The translations under genes were made by a program, and so were the position numbers. The notes beneath the pieces were generated by a model. It did no database searches and had not been told where the DNA came from. It worked only from the letters and a program-made list of their open reading frames with translations. Shown one piece after another: positions 1-40,278 of a stretch of 64,000 nucleotides of DNA. How positions within the stretch are numbered: the stretch's first letter is position 1; every line of letters starts with the position of its first letter. The stretch is from Anas platyrhynchos (Eukaryota > Chordata > Aves > Anseriformes > Anatidae). Where the stretch lies: positions 1,743,501 to 1,807,500 of the forward strand of contig NC_092602.1 in NCBI RefSeq assembly GCF_047663525.1. Reading direction: 5' to 3'.

Positions 1-30840
<30,840 letters not shown>

Positions 30841-30880
30841 GCGGGGCGAGCGGGCGCTGGCGGGCGCTGCCAGCCCAGAC

Positions 30881-30888
30881 ACATTCCA
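30881..30888 (+). promoter_or_regulatory. miR-1/206 8-mer seed match in the CORO1C 3' UTR
   Basis: ACATTCCA is a complete 8-mer target for the miR-1/206 seed, 40 bases after the stop codon. CORO1C is a reported target of miR-206 in human cells. The match is seen in the sequence; use in this species is inference. Confidence 0.55.
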
Positions 30889-30974
30889 GTTCCCCGGTTC
30901 GGCAAGCAGCAGCGTGCAGCATTCCAGTACGAGCTTTCCTCTTCTCCCAAAATTCACGTCAACGAGAGCCGATG

Positions 30975-30980
30975 ATTAAA
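30975..30980 (+). terminator. Proximal polyadenylation signal of CORO1C
   Basis: ATTAAA lies 135 bases after the stop codon. It is a common variant hexamer and would give a short 3' UTR that keeps the miR-1/206 site but loses the miR-133 site. Confidence 0.45.
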
Positions 30981-31177
30981 AGCCAAGCTTTTTAGTGAAA
31001 TATTTTTTTTTCCTGATGTTTTAATGAATTTCTGTGACTGTGTCAAACAATTCAAAAAGAATAAGTGCTACTTTGACAGTTTTTTTTTTTTTTTTCCTCC
31101 AGATGTTATGAATTCTTGACAACAAACCCATTATGACTTTCAATGTTGTGCCCAAATACCTTTTTTTCTAGATTTAG

Positions 31178-31184
31178 GGACCAA
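31178..31184 (+). promoter_or_regulatory. miR-133 7-mer seed match in the CORO1C 3' UTR
   Basis: GGACCAA, preceded by another G, matches positions 2-9 of miR-133. It is the second muscle-microRNA site in the same 3' UTR. Confidence 0.4.
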
Positions 31185-31538
31185 TGCCACATTGTTCTTA
31201 ACCATTTTTTTAAAGTTGCCAAAAAAACGAAACAAAAAAAAAAAAGTTGCTTTTTATTTTTCTTATTTGCCACTTTGCAGTATTTGTGTTTTAAATCGAA
31301 AGGGACGGCACGGTGTGTGTGTGCGCGTGTGTGCGTGTGCTGGGTGTTTATACTGCTGAGAGATCCAAACCCGAGCTATTTTGTATAAATCTCCAATTTT
31401 GAACAATCAGATCGGTTCCCCCTGCAGTGTGGCCGAGGCTGCTGCTGAGCTCCCTCTGAGGTTCCGTGCGAGCTGACCTTCCTGCCTTCCCGATGTGTTC
31501 TGATGGCCGCTGTCTAACGGTTTTAACAAAAAAAAAAA

Positions 31539-31558
31539 TATATATATATATATATATA
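31539..31558. repeat. (TA)n microsatellite
   Basis: About ten TA dinucleotides directly follow a poly-A run in the CORO1C 3' UTR. Confidence 0.95.
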
Positions 31559-32090
31559 GTGCTGAATGAAGTGATTCATGCCACAGACTGCCTCTGCTCC
31601 TTCTTCCTCCCTGCACAACTTTTGACCCTCTGAGCATCGCCTCCCCCTCGTAAAATAACCCCGCGGTTTGGGTTCCTCCAGCCCTGCCCGAGCGGGCAGG
31701 TTGCAGTTGCTGGTTGTGGTAAGGCAGGAGCTGTTCCCTGCAGGAGCTGGGTTGCGTTTTTAGCCCTGGAGTGTAGAGTTCAAGGTGTGCACGAGGCACG
31801 AGGCTGCGAGCAGGGGGCTGCGAGCAGGGGGCTGCTCCCGTCTCGCTTCGTCTCCGGCGCGGCCACGCATGGCACTAGGAGTGCTTGGGGCTGCTCCACA
31901 GCTGCCGTCAGCCTCTGGGGTTTCTTTGCTTTCAGAAGCTTTAAAAAGATTTAAAAATCCTGTGAGCTTGCAATTCTTTGGCCTTCGACTTTAGTACCGA
32001 TGGTAGAAATCTTGGCTCTGCTTCCCAAGCACCCTTAGGGGTAGCTGGGGGTCTGGCACCGGGGGTCTCCAGAAACAAACTGTCCCCGAT

Positions 32091-32106
32091 TATATATATA
32101 TATATA
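32091..32106. repeat. (TA)n microsatellite
   Basis: About eight TA dinucleotides followed by a T run. Confidence 0.95.
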
Positions 32107-33440
32107 TTTTTTTAACCTCCTTGCCTTAAAATTTCCCAGGAAAGGGTTTGTTCCCAGGTGAGCTCGGTGACCCTCGCCCCCTGCAGTCCCAGCCGGGGAG
32201 GGGTCCTGCCCCCCAGCTCGGAGAGGTGCTGCTCTCCCCTGATCCTTCCAGATCCTCACCCCAAAACCCCTGGGGGTGCGCAGGACTCGCAGAGCTCATC
32301 TTGGGATCTCTTCCTCTCCACCTCTGCTCGTGTGGGGTCTGCGCTGCCAAAGGGGGGGGGGGCTTCACCCTTTTGCTGCGTGCACCCCTGGTTAAATCCA
32401 GACCTGGATAAAACCCTCGGGGGGTCCGAGCGATGGCCAGGAGTGAGCTGGCAGCTGCCGAGCCCCAAAAACCCATCCCTGGGCTCTGCTCCTCGGCCCA
32501 GCTCCCTGCCACCGCGCTGTGTGTGTGCGCTTGGGGCCGGCACGCAGAGCAGGGTGCGTCCCTTTGTCCCACCCGAAACCATCCTTCCTCCCTCTGGCTG
32601 GCTACAAGTCCGCAAATTCCCCGTTTTTTCCCCTTTTTTCCTTCAGCGTTTGCATGTTCACAGCTTACAGGTGGAGGATCCTCTGCCCTGGAGGGCTGTC
32701 GGTGCTGCTGGGCGAAGTAGTTGGAGAGGCACGAGGAGGGGGTGCGAAGGACAGAGGACGTGTTACGGTTCCTAGCAGGAAAGCTTAAGAAAAGTGGATT
32801 TTCTTCGTTTTAAGTGGTTAGCATCGCAGACGGGGCATGTTTTCCCTGCCTGGATGCTGGTGTAGGGGGGGGGAAATGAGCCCTGGTGCTGGGTTCCCAG
32901 CCCAGCCGCGGGCTGCTCGAATATTTGGTGCTGGTTTTGTATTGCTGAGACGATCTGTATTCATTTTAATCATTTTTGGAAAACAAAACCAAACGTTACT
33001 GCTCTCCCCCCCCCCAAACGGTGCTTTCTGTGTCGATTTTTGTACGTGTGACGTCGGCGTTGTGTGCTTGGGGACCTTGCGGGTTGTTTTTTTTTTTTTT
33101 TGTTTTTGTTTTGAGTTTTTTCTAATCGGAGGGAACAAAGTTTCTGAGCTGCTGGAGCGAGATGCCCAGATGAGATTGGCGCGGTGGATGGTTTGAGGAG
33201 GGCGGAGGCAACGCCGCCGTGGTTTGGAGTTTCCAGCCTGTCTTTAATCGAAACGAACTGATGATGCCTAGCCAGGCTCAGCCCGAGTTCAGTGCCTGAA
33301 GCTTTTTGTAGCCGTGATATCCCAGAAGAGAACCAGCGACGTCCTGAAAGATGCGCTCTTATAGAGCGGCCCTAAGTATCTGTCCAAATATTTGCTTCCA
33401 TTTTCAAGAGATAAAAGTTCATTGATTACAAACTTCCTCC

Positions 33441-34860
33441 TGGTTGCTTCTTCTTTGGCTCCGCTCGGCGCTGCCCGGGGTGGCTGACAGGGGGTTGGGG
33501 GGGGGCACGGCTGCTGCTCGCCCCTTTTTCGGGGCCGGGAGCTGCGGCAGCAGCTGCTCAGGAAGGCGTAGGAGTGGGGACAACGTCACGGCCTGAACGT
33601 GCGCCCAGGTCCCCTCCTGGAGCCCGGCACGGGCAGATGGAGGGGCCGCGGGGGTTGATTCTGCAAATCCTGCAGCCAGGCACGGGGACAGGGATGGGGA
33701 CGGGGACAGGGACAGGGACAAGCTGTGCCCCGGCTGCCCAGGACACCCGGCATTGCTCCGGGCTCTGTGTGGGGTGGGTGAGCCTCAGTAGCACCCACAA
33801 TTTAGGTTTTATGGCCTGGCGGTGTCGTAACTGACAGCACCCAGTGCGGAGATGGGAACCCGAGTGCGTCAGACTGTGGCCGAGCAGCCTGGTCCCCGCG
33901 GTGCCTCCTCCAGCAGGAGGTTGGAGGCTTCCCAGTGAGCAAACCCCGGGTTTGTCCGGTGTGGGATGCTGCTGGGGGTCCCCAAGGGAGCCGAAATAGG
34001 GACAGGACGGGGATGCTCTTGAGGAGCTGCTCCCTCGCTGCCCGTGCCCACCCGCAACCCAAGGGGATTTTTCCCCAGGTGATGTGCAGGGGACCAGGAG
34101 CATCCTCCAGGGGATCTTTGGGGGATTCCAGAGGGGCTGAACGCAGCCAAACGGACCCATGGGGCTGTGCCGGGGGGGCAGAGGGATGCGGTGGGGTTGT
34201 TTACGGCCCCGGGCGGCAGCCGCAGAGCGCTCGCTGCGGATGTGATCTTGCAGCACCCTTCCTGCGGCTGCGGCTCCTGCCTGCTGCTGTGCCGGTGCCT
34301 GCGGTCAGGGCGGGTTCCTTCCGAGCTGCTGCACCCCTGGGTGCCCAGGGAACGCCCGCGGCCCCGTGCCCCAGATGCCGCCGTGCCCCACAGCTGCTCC
34401 TTTGGGGCCAGGAGATGCGCCCTGGCACAAGGGCTCTGCAAATGCCTCGAGCCAAGCCCCCGCATCCCTCCTCTGCTTCCTCGCCGCATGGGAAGGCTGC
34501 TCCCCACATCGGGGTCCTCCTATGGGGTCGCCTCTTTGTGGGGGCCGTGTCTTGCCCCCATTTGGCCATGCCCACACTGTGCCAAGGGCCCCGGGGCCGC
34601 CTTTGCCTCCACTTCTGCTTTCGGGGCAGCCGCCAGCCCCGGCACGCAGACCCGGGGGAGCGGGACGGGGGCACCCAAGGGACCCCCCGCTAACGGGGAC
34701 AGGACTTAGGGGTGCACCCCAACGGGTGCACGAAGCCCCCAGCCCTCAGTGGCCCCCGCTGGCAGCGTGACGTCCTTCCCCCCCAGGGCTCTCCGAAACC
34801 GCAGCCGTGTTTCCTGCCCGCCCCGGCGGGGAGGTGCAGGCGGGGCGCAGCCCGCGACGC
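33441..34860. other. CORO1C-SELPLG intergenic region
   Basis: GC-rich DNA without a gene I can support. It includes a short GGGACA/GGGATG hexamer tract at about 33680-33720. Long open frames on both strands reflect GC content and agree with no family I know. Confidence 0.7.
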
Positions 34861-34879
34861 CCCTCGGCTCTCACCCGGT

Positions 34880-34955
34880 ACCGGGGCTGCCGGGCCCTCG
34901 GCGGTGACGGCCACCGGTGCTGCAGCTCAGGGTCCCACAGCGTCCCCTGGAAGAG
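34880..34955 (+). other. Candidate noncoding first exon of SELPLG
   Basis: The SELPLG coding exon opens with a splice acceptor, so a 5' UTR exon is required. A good donor (AAGAG|GTGAGC) lies at 34955/34956 within CpG-rich DNA, giving a 626-base intron to 35582. Human SELPLG also has a noncoding first exon. The exon start is not determined and the donor choice is inference. Confidence 0.3.
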
Positions 34956-35586
34956 GTGAGCCCCGGCAGGGGGGGTGCTCCAGATCCGGGCCCCGGCACC
35001 CCTGGGGCTCGGCCCCAAGGATGGAGAGGGTGCCGAGGGGATGCTCGGGGGTGCATTGGGTGCGCACGGGTCCCCAGGGGTGTCACTCTGCTCCGTGCTG
35101 GTCCCCAGGGGTAGGATGGTGGGTGTGGGAGCCCCCGTTCCGGGTGGCGTCAGTCGGTGTTTGGGGCTGGGTGCGGGGCCCTCCCTGCCTTCCAACCACT
35201 GGGGCTGTGTGTGAGCGAGGGGCAGCCCGTGGGGAGCTTTGGGGTGGCTTCGCCTCTGCTCCGAGCGAATGGCTCAGCTTTTGGGGCACCCGCTGGCCGC
35301 ACGGTGGCCTGCTGCTGCCCGCGGAGGGGAGGACGGGCAGCCCGGGGTGGGGTCGAGCCGAAGCGTGCGCGACATCCCCGCGCTTTCATTTCCACGCGGG
35401 ACGTCAGGCTGCAACCACCCATCTCGCAGCAGCCCCCTCCAGCACGGCTCGTTTCCCATTTCCAGCCTCTCGACTTCCTTTTGCAATTTTGCTTTTATTT
35501 TTTTTTTTGCAGAGCCTCCCGCAGGTGGAGGGGCCCCCATTTCACCTACCCTCTGCGTTCCCCCCGCCCCCCCTTCCCCAGGTGCC

Positions 35587-36813
35587 ATGGCGCTGTGCTG
35601 GGCCGTGCTGGTGGTGCTGGTGCTGAGCACCCTGCGGGCGTGCGGGGCCAGACCCCCGGAGCAGAGGGGGCTGCAGTGGGTCTGGGGGGCAGCAGAACCA
35701 GCGCCGGCCGAGCCCCTGCTGCCCTCCCGCAGGCGAAGAGCCGATTATGGGCAGCCCCCCCCTGGCACCACCATGATGCCCGAGAGCAATGAGACCGAAT
35801 CCCTCGCGCCCGACTCGCTGCTGGGCTCCACGCTGCCACCGGGGCTCAGCACCAACAGCAGCCTGCCCCAGCAGCTCACCACGCTGCCCGTGGACCTGGA
35901 TGAGACCGATTCCCCCGAGCCTGACTCGCTGCTGGGCTCCACGCTGCCTCCAGGGCTCAGCACCAACAGCAGCCTGCCCTTGGAGGTCACTGCTTTGCCC
36001 ATGGACCAGGATGAGACCGATTCCCCCGAGCCCGACTCGCTGGGCACGGAGCCGCCGCTGGCAGCGGGCACCAACGCCAGCCTGCACCGGGAGCTGGTGC
36101 TGAGCACCGCGGACCCGCAGGATGAGACCGACTCCCCCGACCCCGACTTGCTGCCGAGCTCCGCGCCCAGCACGGAGGCAGCACCCCAAAGTAACAGCAC
36201 CGCCATCCCCAGCTGGCCCATGGCATCCGTGGGGCCTGGCACCGAGGGGACCGTGGCTGGTGGCACGGATGCCAGCTCCTCCACGGGGACCGTGGCCGGC
36301 AGCACTGATGACATCTCCACAGGGAGCGTGGCTGGAGGCACGGATGCCACCCCCACGGAGCCACGCTCAGCTCTGCCCCCCACCAGCATCATCCACAAAA
36401 AAGCCAGGGACCCCCCGGTGCTGTATCACCCGGGGGAGGCCACCGCGGCTCCCTCGGACTCGAAACCCGGGGGGAAGGCGGTGGAGGAGCCCCCCGCCAT
36501 CCCCTGGGATGACAACGCTCTGATGAACAAGTGCCTGCTGGCCATCCTGCTGCTGGCTCTGGTGGCCGCCTCCTTCATGGTGTGCACGGCGGTGCTGGCC
36601 GCCCTGCTCTGCCGCCGGGCCCGCACGGCTCGCCACCAGCTCAGCCCCACCGAAATGGTTTGCATCTCCTCCCTGCTGCCCGACGGCGAGGCCCCTGCCG
36701 CCAACGGCCCCCGGCTGGGCCCCCACCGGCACCGCAAGCTGCTGGCCGATGGCAGCTCCGAAGCCGATGGTGACAACCTGACGCTCAGCAGCTTCCTCCC
36801 CGAGCACCCCTGA
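35587..36813 (+). CDS. P-selectin glycoprotein ligand 1 (PSGL-1, CD162)
   Basis: Leukocyte mucin that binds P-, E- and L-selectin during rolling. One exon (acceptor CCCCAG|GTGCC at 35581/35582) encodes all 408 residues, as in mammals. Residues 1-20 are a signal peptide. A furin-type site RRRR (48-51) ends the propeptide and exposes ADYGQ, where Tyr54 is the only candidate sulfotyrosine, followed by Thr61-62. Residues 68-215 are four 37-residue repeats, each starting (N/D)ET(E/D)S and carrying one Asn-glycosylation sequon. A Gly/Thr/Ser-rich segment follows. Cys316 at the membrane edge matches the dimer-forming Cys of human PSGL-1. The membrane span is about 317-339. The tail has the highly conserved SPTEMVCISSLLPDG and ends DNLTLSSFLPEHP. 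The mucin region is unlike the mammalian decamers; identity rests on the span and tail. Confidence 0.95.
   Translation: MALCWAVLVVLVLSTLRACGARPPEQRGLQWVWGAAEPAPAEPLLPSRRRRADYGQPPPGTTMMPESNETESLAPDSLLGSTLPPGLSTNSSLPQQLTTLPVDLDETDSPEPDSLLGSTLPPGLSTNSSLPLEVTALPMDQDETDSPEPDSLGTEPPLAAGTNASLHRELVLSTADPQDETDSPDPDLLPSSAPSTEAAPQSNSTAIPSWPMASVGPGTEGTVAGGTDASSSTGTVAGSTDDISTGSVAGGTDATPTEPRSALPPTSIIHKKARDPPVLYHPGEATAAPSDSKPGGKAVEEPPAIPWDDNALMNKCLLAILLLALVAASFMVCTAVLAALLCRRARTARHQLSPTEMVCISSLLPDGEAPAANGPRLGPHRHRKLLADGSSEADGDNLTLSSFLPEHP
35788..36231 (+). repeat. Four 111-bp coding repeats inside SELPLG
   Basis: Four units of exactly 37 codons (residues 68-104, 105-141, 142-178 and 179-215). The first two share nearly all of PDSLLGSTLPPGLSTNSSL; the third and fourth have diverged but keep length, the DETDSP start and a sequon. 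It is an expressed minisatellite in the mucin stalk. Confidence 0.95.
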
Positions 36814-36871
36814 GCCGGGGGCTTCGCGGCCCCCGCAAAGCAGAAGCAGCTGGAACGGACTCGGTCACCCC

Positions 36872-36877
36872 ATTAAA
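36872..36877 (+). terminator. Polyadenylation signal of SELPLG
   Basis: ATTAAA 59 bases after the stop codon, implying a very short 3' UTR. Confidence 0.6.
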
Positions 36878-38024
36878 GCGCCTCTCCTGCCCGGACGTGG
36901 TGGTCTCTTGGCTCCTGCCCACATCCCCCTCCCGAAATTTCGGTTCTCCATCCTCTTCTTCTGGCGGCAGCAGAAATGAAACCCACCCCCCCCCCAACTC
37001 CCTTCCCTGGGTGCTGAGCAGCTGGGGACGGCGGCTTTGGGTCCCCGGCCTCATGGCAGGAATGAAAAGGGTGGGGGACATGGCAGAAACACCGCTGGGG
37101 CCGGGGTGGCCACGTTTGTGGTGTCCCACACAGAGGGGTGAGGGGACCCCACCAGGATCCACCCCGGGGAGCAGGAACATCCCAGGGCTTTCCCTGCCAC
37201 CCCTGAGTCCCCACATCCCCATCCCCGTCCCCCCATGCTGTCCCCGTGTCCCCACCCCGTCCCCATGTCCCCACATCCCCACCGCCCTCCTCACACCGCC
37301 CTTGTGGTTCGCAGCCCACGCTTGGGCACCGAAGCGTTTCGGCACACGCTGGTGGCCCCGTGGTGCCGTCCCCTGTGCCTCGAGAGCGGCCCTATTCATG
37401 TCCCCGGCCCCGTGTTTACATTCACGCCCCGCTTCAAATATTTTCCACCCGGGCCCGGGCCCCCGGTGAATGTAAATGTTTATGGCGAGCCCGTGCGGCC
37501 TCTCAGAGGGACCCTCGCATGCTGGGGGGGGGGACACCGCTCGTGTCCCATATTGGTGACACCCCCCGGGACTCGGTGTAGGGCTTTGAGCCATGTTTGG
37601 GGAGCGGGGACAGTCACCCGTGGGGTCCCTTACAGCAGGGAGGTGCCACAGGGTGGGCATCGCCCCCGTCGCCCCCACACCTCCACAGAGCCAACAACCC
37701 CGTGTAAAAACCCCTCACAGGAGGCCACGTCCCTGCTTTTATGGGGTTTGTGTGTCCCTGGGACAGCAAGGACACACATGGGGACTGTGGGGGCTGTCAC
37801 CTCACCCCAGCAGAGGAGGGGGCAGTGTGGGGGTGCTGCCCCCTCAGGGTGCCTCACTTTGGGCCAGGATCCTTTTCCTGTGGGGAAATATTGGGATTGG
37901 GATCGGGACCAGCCGCCAGGGATCGCCCTATTTGGCCTGACGGGCTGCCACGGCCCAGCTCACGGCCTAGGAATCTGCAGGAGGCCGGCACGGGCGGCCC
38001 CGCTGCCCCAGGGGGGGCGGCATG

Positions 38025-38202
38025 AGGGGAACGGGGCCCTGTGGGACATGGGGACGTGTGTGGGGACAGGGCCCTGTGTGGGGAATGGGGCTGTGTGGGA
38101 CATGGGGATGTGTAGGGGGACAGGGCCCTGTGTGGGGTACGGGGCCCTTTGTGGGGTATGGGGCCCTTTGTGGGGTACGGGGCCCTTTGTGGGGTATGGG
38201 GC
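38025..38202. repeat. G-rich minisatellite with a 19-bp core unit
   Basis: The clean part (about 38130-38202) is four copies of GTGGGGTAYGGGGCCCTTT, with C and T alternating at the Y. More degenerate G-rich units with GGGCCCTGTGTGGGG lie upstream. Confidence 0.9.
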
Positions 38203-38548
38203 CGTGCAGTGCCACACACGAGGCTGCACGCGCTGAGGTGCAGCCCTACAGGACAAGGCCTCCTCCCCCCCAAATCCCGTCGTTTTGCTGCCCCAGCAAA
38301 GCAAATTAGAGGCAGAGCCAGGCCCGAAATTTCCCAAATTGCCGGGTTGGGCTGGAGGTGGCTGTGCCACCCGCCCCGCAGAGCCCAGCCCTGTGGGTCC
38401 CCCCCCCCTTTCCCCTTTTCATCTGCCCTAAATTACAAAGTGGGGCCGGGCGGCGCGGCCCTGCCCAGCGCCGAGGGGCTGAGGCGTCCCTCCCCGGCGG
38501 CCAAAACGGCTCCGGGATGGCTGTGGGCACTGGCACCCGCTGCTGGGC

Positions 38549-38549
38549 T

Positions 38550-38602
<53 letters not shown>

Positions 38603-38661
38603 CCAAACCCAGACCCAAACCCGGACCCAAACCCAAACCCAGACCCGGACCCAAACCCAGA
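38549..38661. repeat. Hexamer array (GGGACA)n abutting (CCCAAA/CCCAGA)n
   Basis: About nine GGGACA units are followed directly by about nine CCCAAA, CCCAGA or CCCGGA units. The G-rich strand therefore switches from plus to minus in the middle. Confidence 0.95.
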
Positions 38662-39615
38662 GAAGGGGCTGGGGGGACCCAGCCCATGAGGGCCGCATGT
38701 CCCCAATCCATGAGGTGTCACACCACGGGCAGTGGCCCTGCCTCCCGACCCCAAAGGGGCTCCCACAGCTGGGGAAGGCGTTTTGGTGTTTTCTGGGTGC
38801 CCTTACACCCCCCAAAAATTGTCGTCGTCCCCCCCATTGTGGTGGTGAAGCCGGACTGGATGCCGCTGGCTCTCCTCCAAGCTGCTCGGAGGGGCCCCGG
38901 CTCCGTCCCCCCTGCTCCCTTTTAAGCTTTTTAGGATAATTTAAGGCCGGGTGAAAGCCGTCCCGGCAGCTGCGAGCAGCTGGCCGGCTGCAGACAGACG
39001 GACTGACGCGGGATTTTTGGGAGCGGGGGGTCCGGCTGCGCTGGGTGACGCCGGGTGAAACACGAAACGGGGACAGGGATAGGGACGGGGATGGGGACGG
39101 GGATGGGGACGCCTGCCCTCACCCCCCCCCCCCCCCCAGCCCTCTATCCCCAAGCCCTGGCTGTTTAGGGGGATTCTGGCAGGGTCCCCGGGGAGGCGCG
39201 GAGCCGAATAGCAAGGGGATGAGCTCACTGCGGCCGCCAGCGTCTTGAGCAATTTCAGCCCAGACAGCGCGGGCGGCGGGGGGGGAGTGTGGCCAGGGCA
39301 GGGGGACAGGGGGATGCCCCCCTCCCAGAGCCTGTGACCCCATATGGGGAATCACAGGGGTGATTTTCCCTATGTCTGCCCACACCCCAAGGCAGAGATC
39401 CTTGCTCGGGAGCTTTTCCGGGTGGTGGGGGTTAGGAAATGGGCTCCGAAAACCAAGGGGGTTGGTCCCAAGCCCTGTTTGCCCCCAGGCTGCATCGTGA
39501 GCCCTTAAAAGTGATGGGGGAGCAAGCCCCAAACCCTCCCCATCCCCATCCTTATCCCTGTCCCCATCCGTGTCCCCATCCTTGTCCCTGATCCCCCTTC
39601 TAGGGCTCTGGGGTC

Positions 39616-39690
39616 AATGGATGGATGGATGGGTGGATAGATGGATGGATCTATCAATCAATGGATCAATAGACGGATGGATGGGGCAGA
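39616..39690. repeat. (GGAT)n tetranucleotide microsatellite
   Basis: Interrupted GGAT/ATGG copies with ATCAATCA variants in the middle. Confidence 0.9.
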
Positions 39691-40099
39691 TGGGCAGAGC
39701 TCCCCCATGGGTTTCAGATCCCTTTTTCTCCTGGGGCAGATGGCTTGCAGGATGGGGTGGCTGTGTCCCACCAGCCCACCCTATAGCATGGTTTGGGTTT
39801 GCAGCAACAGGATCTGGCCCCGGAGCTGGGTCTGTGGGGCTACCCACGGCTCTGCAGGAGCCACCCTTTTACCTCCAGCCTTCCCCTTGCCCCCTCTTTC
39901 TGCTCCTGCACCCCAAAAAGGACTGCGGGGACGCGGGGATGCAGAGGGGCGCCCCATATAGACGAGAAGCCCCCAGCCGTGGGCTGTCCCCCCTTGGAGG
40001 GGGCTGTGATGGGTCTGGGGGCCGCCTGCCCCTCGCCGGCCTCCCCTGCTCCCTCCCCAAAGCGGCCCTAATGAGAACAAGCTGGTCCGCGGCGCTCGC

Positions 40100-40278
40100 A
40101 GCCAGTGAGCTCCGGGCTGCGGCGCGGGAGGAGGAGGAGGAGGAGGAGGAGGAGGAGGAGAGAGAAAGAGGAGGAGGAGGAGGGAGAGGGACGAGGGCTC
40201 CATCCGGGCAGGCAGCAGAAAGGGGCGAGAGGCGAGGTGCGTGGGACAGACCCGTCCTGCCGGCACCCTCCTGGCCAG
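40100..40278 (+). other. Candidate noncoding first exon and promoter of TMEM119
   Basis: The TMEM119 coding exon opens with a splice acceptor at 41527/41528, so a 5' exon is needed. A strong donor GGCCAG|GTGAGC lies at 40278/40279 behind CpG- and GGA-rich DNA; a weaker one (GCGAG|GTGCGT) lies about 45 bases earlier. The purine-rich GGA run could bind ETS-family factors. Start unknown; the exon is inference. Confidence 0.3.
40127..40184. repeat. (GGA)n trinucleotide tract
   Basis: Two GGA runs (about 40127-40160 and 40169-40184) separated by AGAGAAAGAG, just before the candidate TMEM119 first exon donor. Confidence 0.9.

Larger units (their letters stand above)
30841..33440 (+). other. CORO1C 3' UTR and downstream flank (end uncertain)
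   Basis: Noncoding sequence after the stop. An early ATTAAA signal lies at 30975-30980. AT-rich, UTR-like sequence continues to an AGATAAAAG at about 33408-33416 followed by a TTCATTGATTAC stretch, which may be the distal end. It contains (TA)n tracts at 31539-31558 and 32091-32106, a GT-rich tract at about 31313-31340 and matches to miR-1/206 and miR-133 seeds. Open frames in 32158-32775 are GC-driven and not credible genes. Confidence 0.6.
36878..40099. other. SELPLG-TMEM119 intergenic region
   Basis: About 3.2 kb of GC-rich DNA without a supportable gene. It is loaded with simple repeats: CCCCAT/GTCCCC-type hexamers at 37190-37290, a 19-bp array at about 38025-38202, a GGGACA array switching to CCCAAA at 38549-38661, GGGGAC/GGGGAT at 39069-39112, CCCCATCC-type at 39537-39595 and GGAT at 39616-39690. 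An 11-bp inverted repeat around a CCCGGGCCCGGG core lies at 37415-37476. Long open frames such as 37235-38236 run through these repeats and are not genes. Confidence 0.8.

Noticed and set aside
32158-32775. 205-codon plus-strand open frame downstream of CORO1C
   Set aside because: Ser/Pro-rich translation of GC-rich 3' flanking DNA, without conservation that I can recognise.
35745-36398. 217-codon antisense open frame over SELPLG
   Set aside because: It mirrors the coding repeats of SELPLG and has no independent features.
37547-37556. CCATATTGG as a second consensus CArG box
   Set aside because: Only five A/T bases lie between CC and GG, so it does not match the CC(A/T)6GG consensus.
37235-38236. 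333-codon plus-strand open frame between SELPLG and TMEM119
   Set aside because: It runs through hexamer and 19-bp arrays in GC-rich DNA and resembles no family.
38025-38661. Possible CRISPR-like repeat array
   Set aside because: Directly abutting tandem repeats without unique spacers in vertebrate DNA; simple minisatellites explain it.
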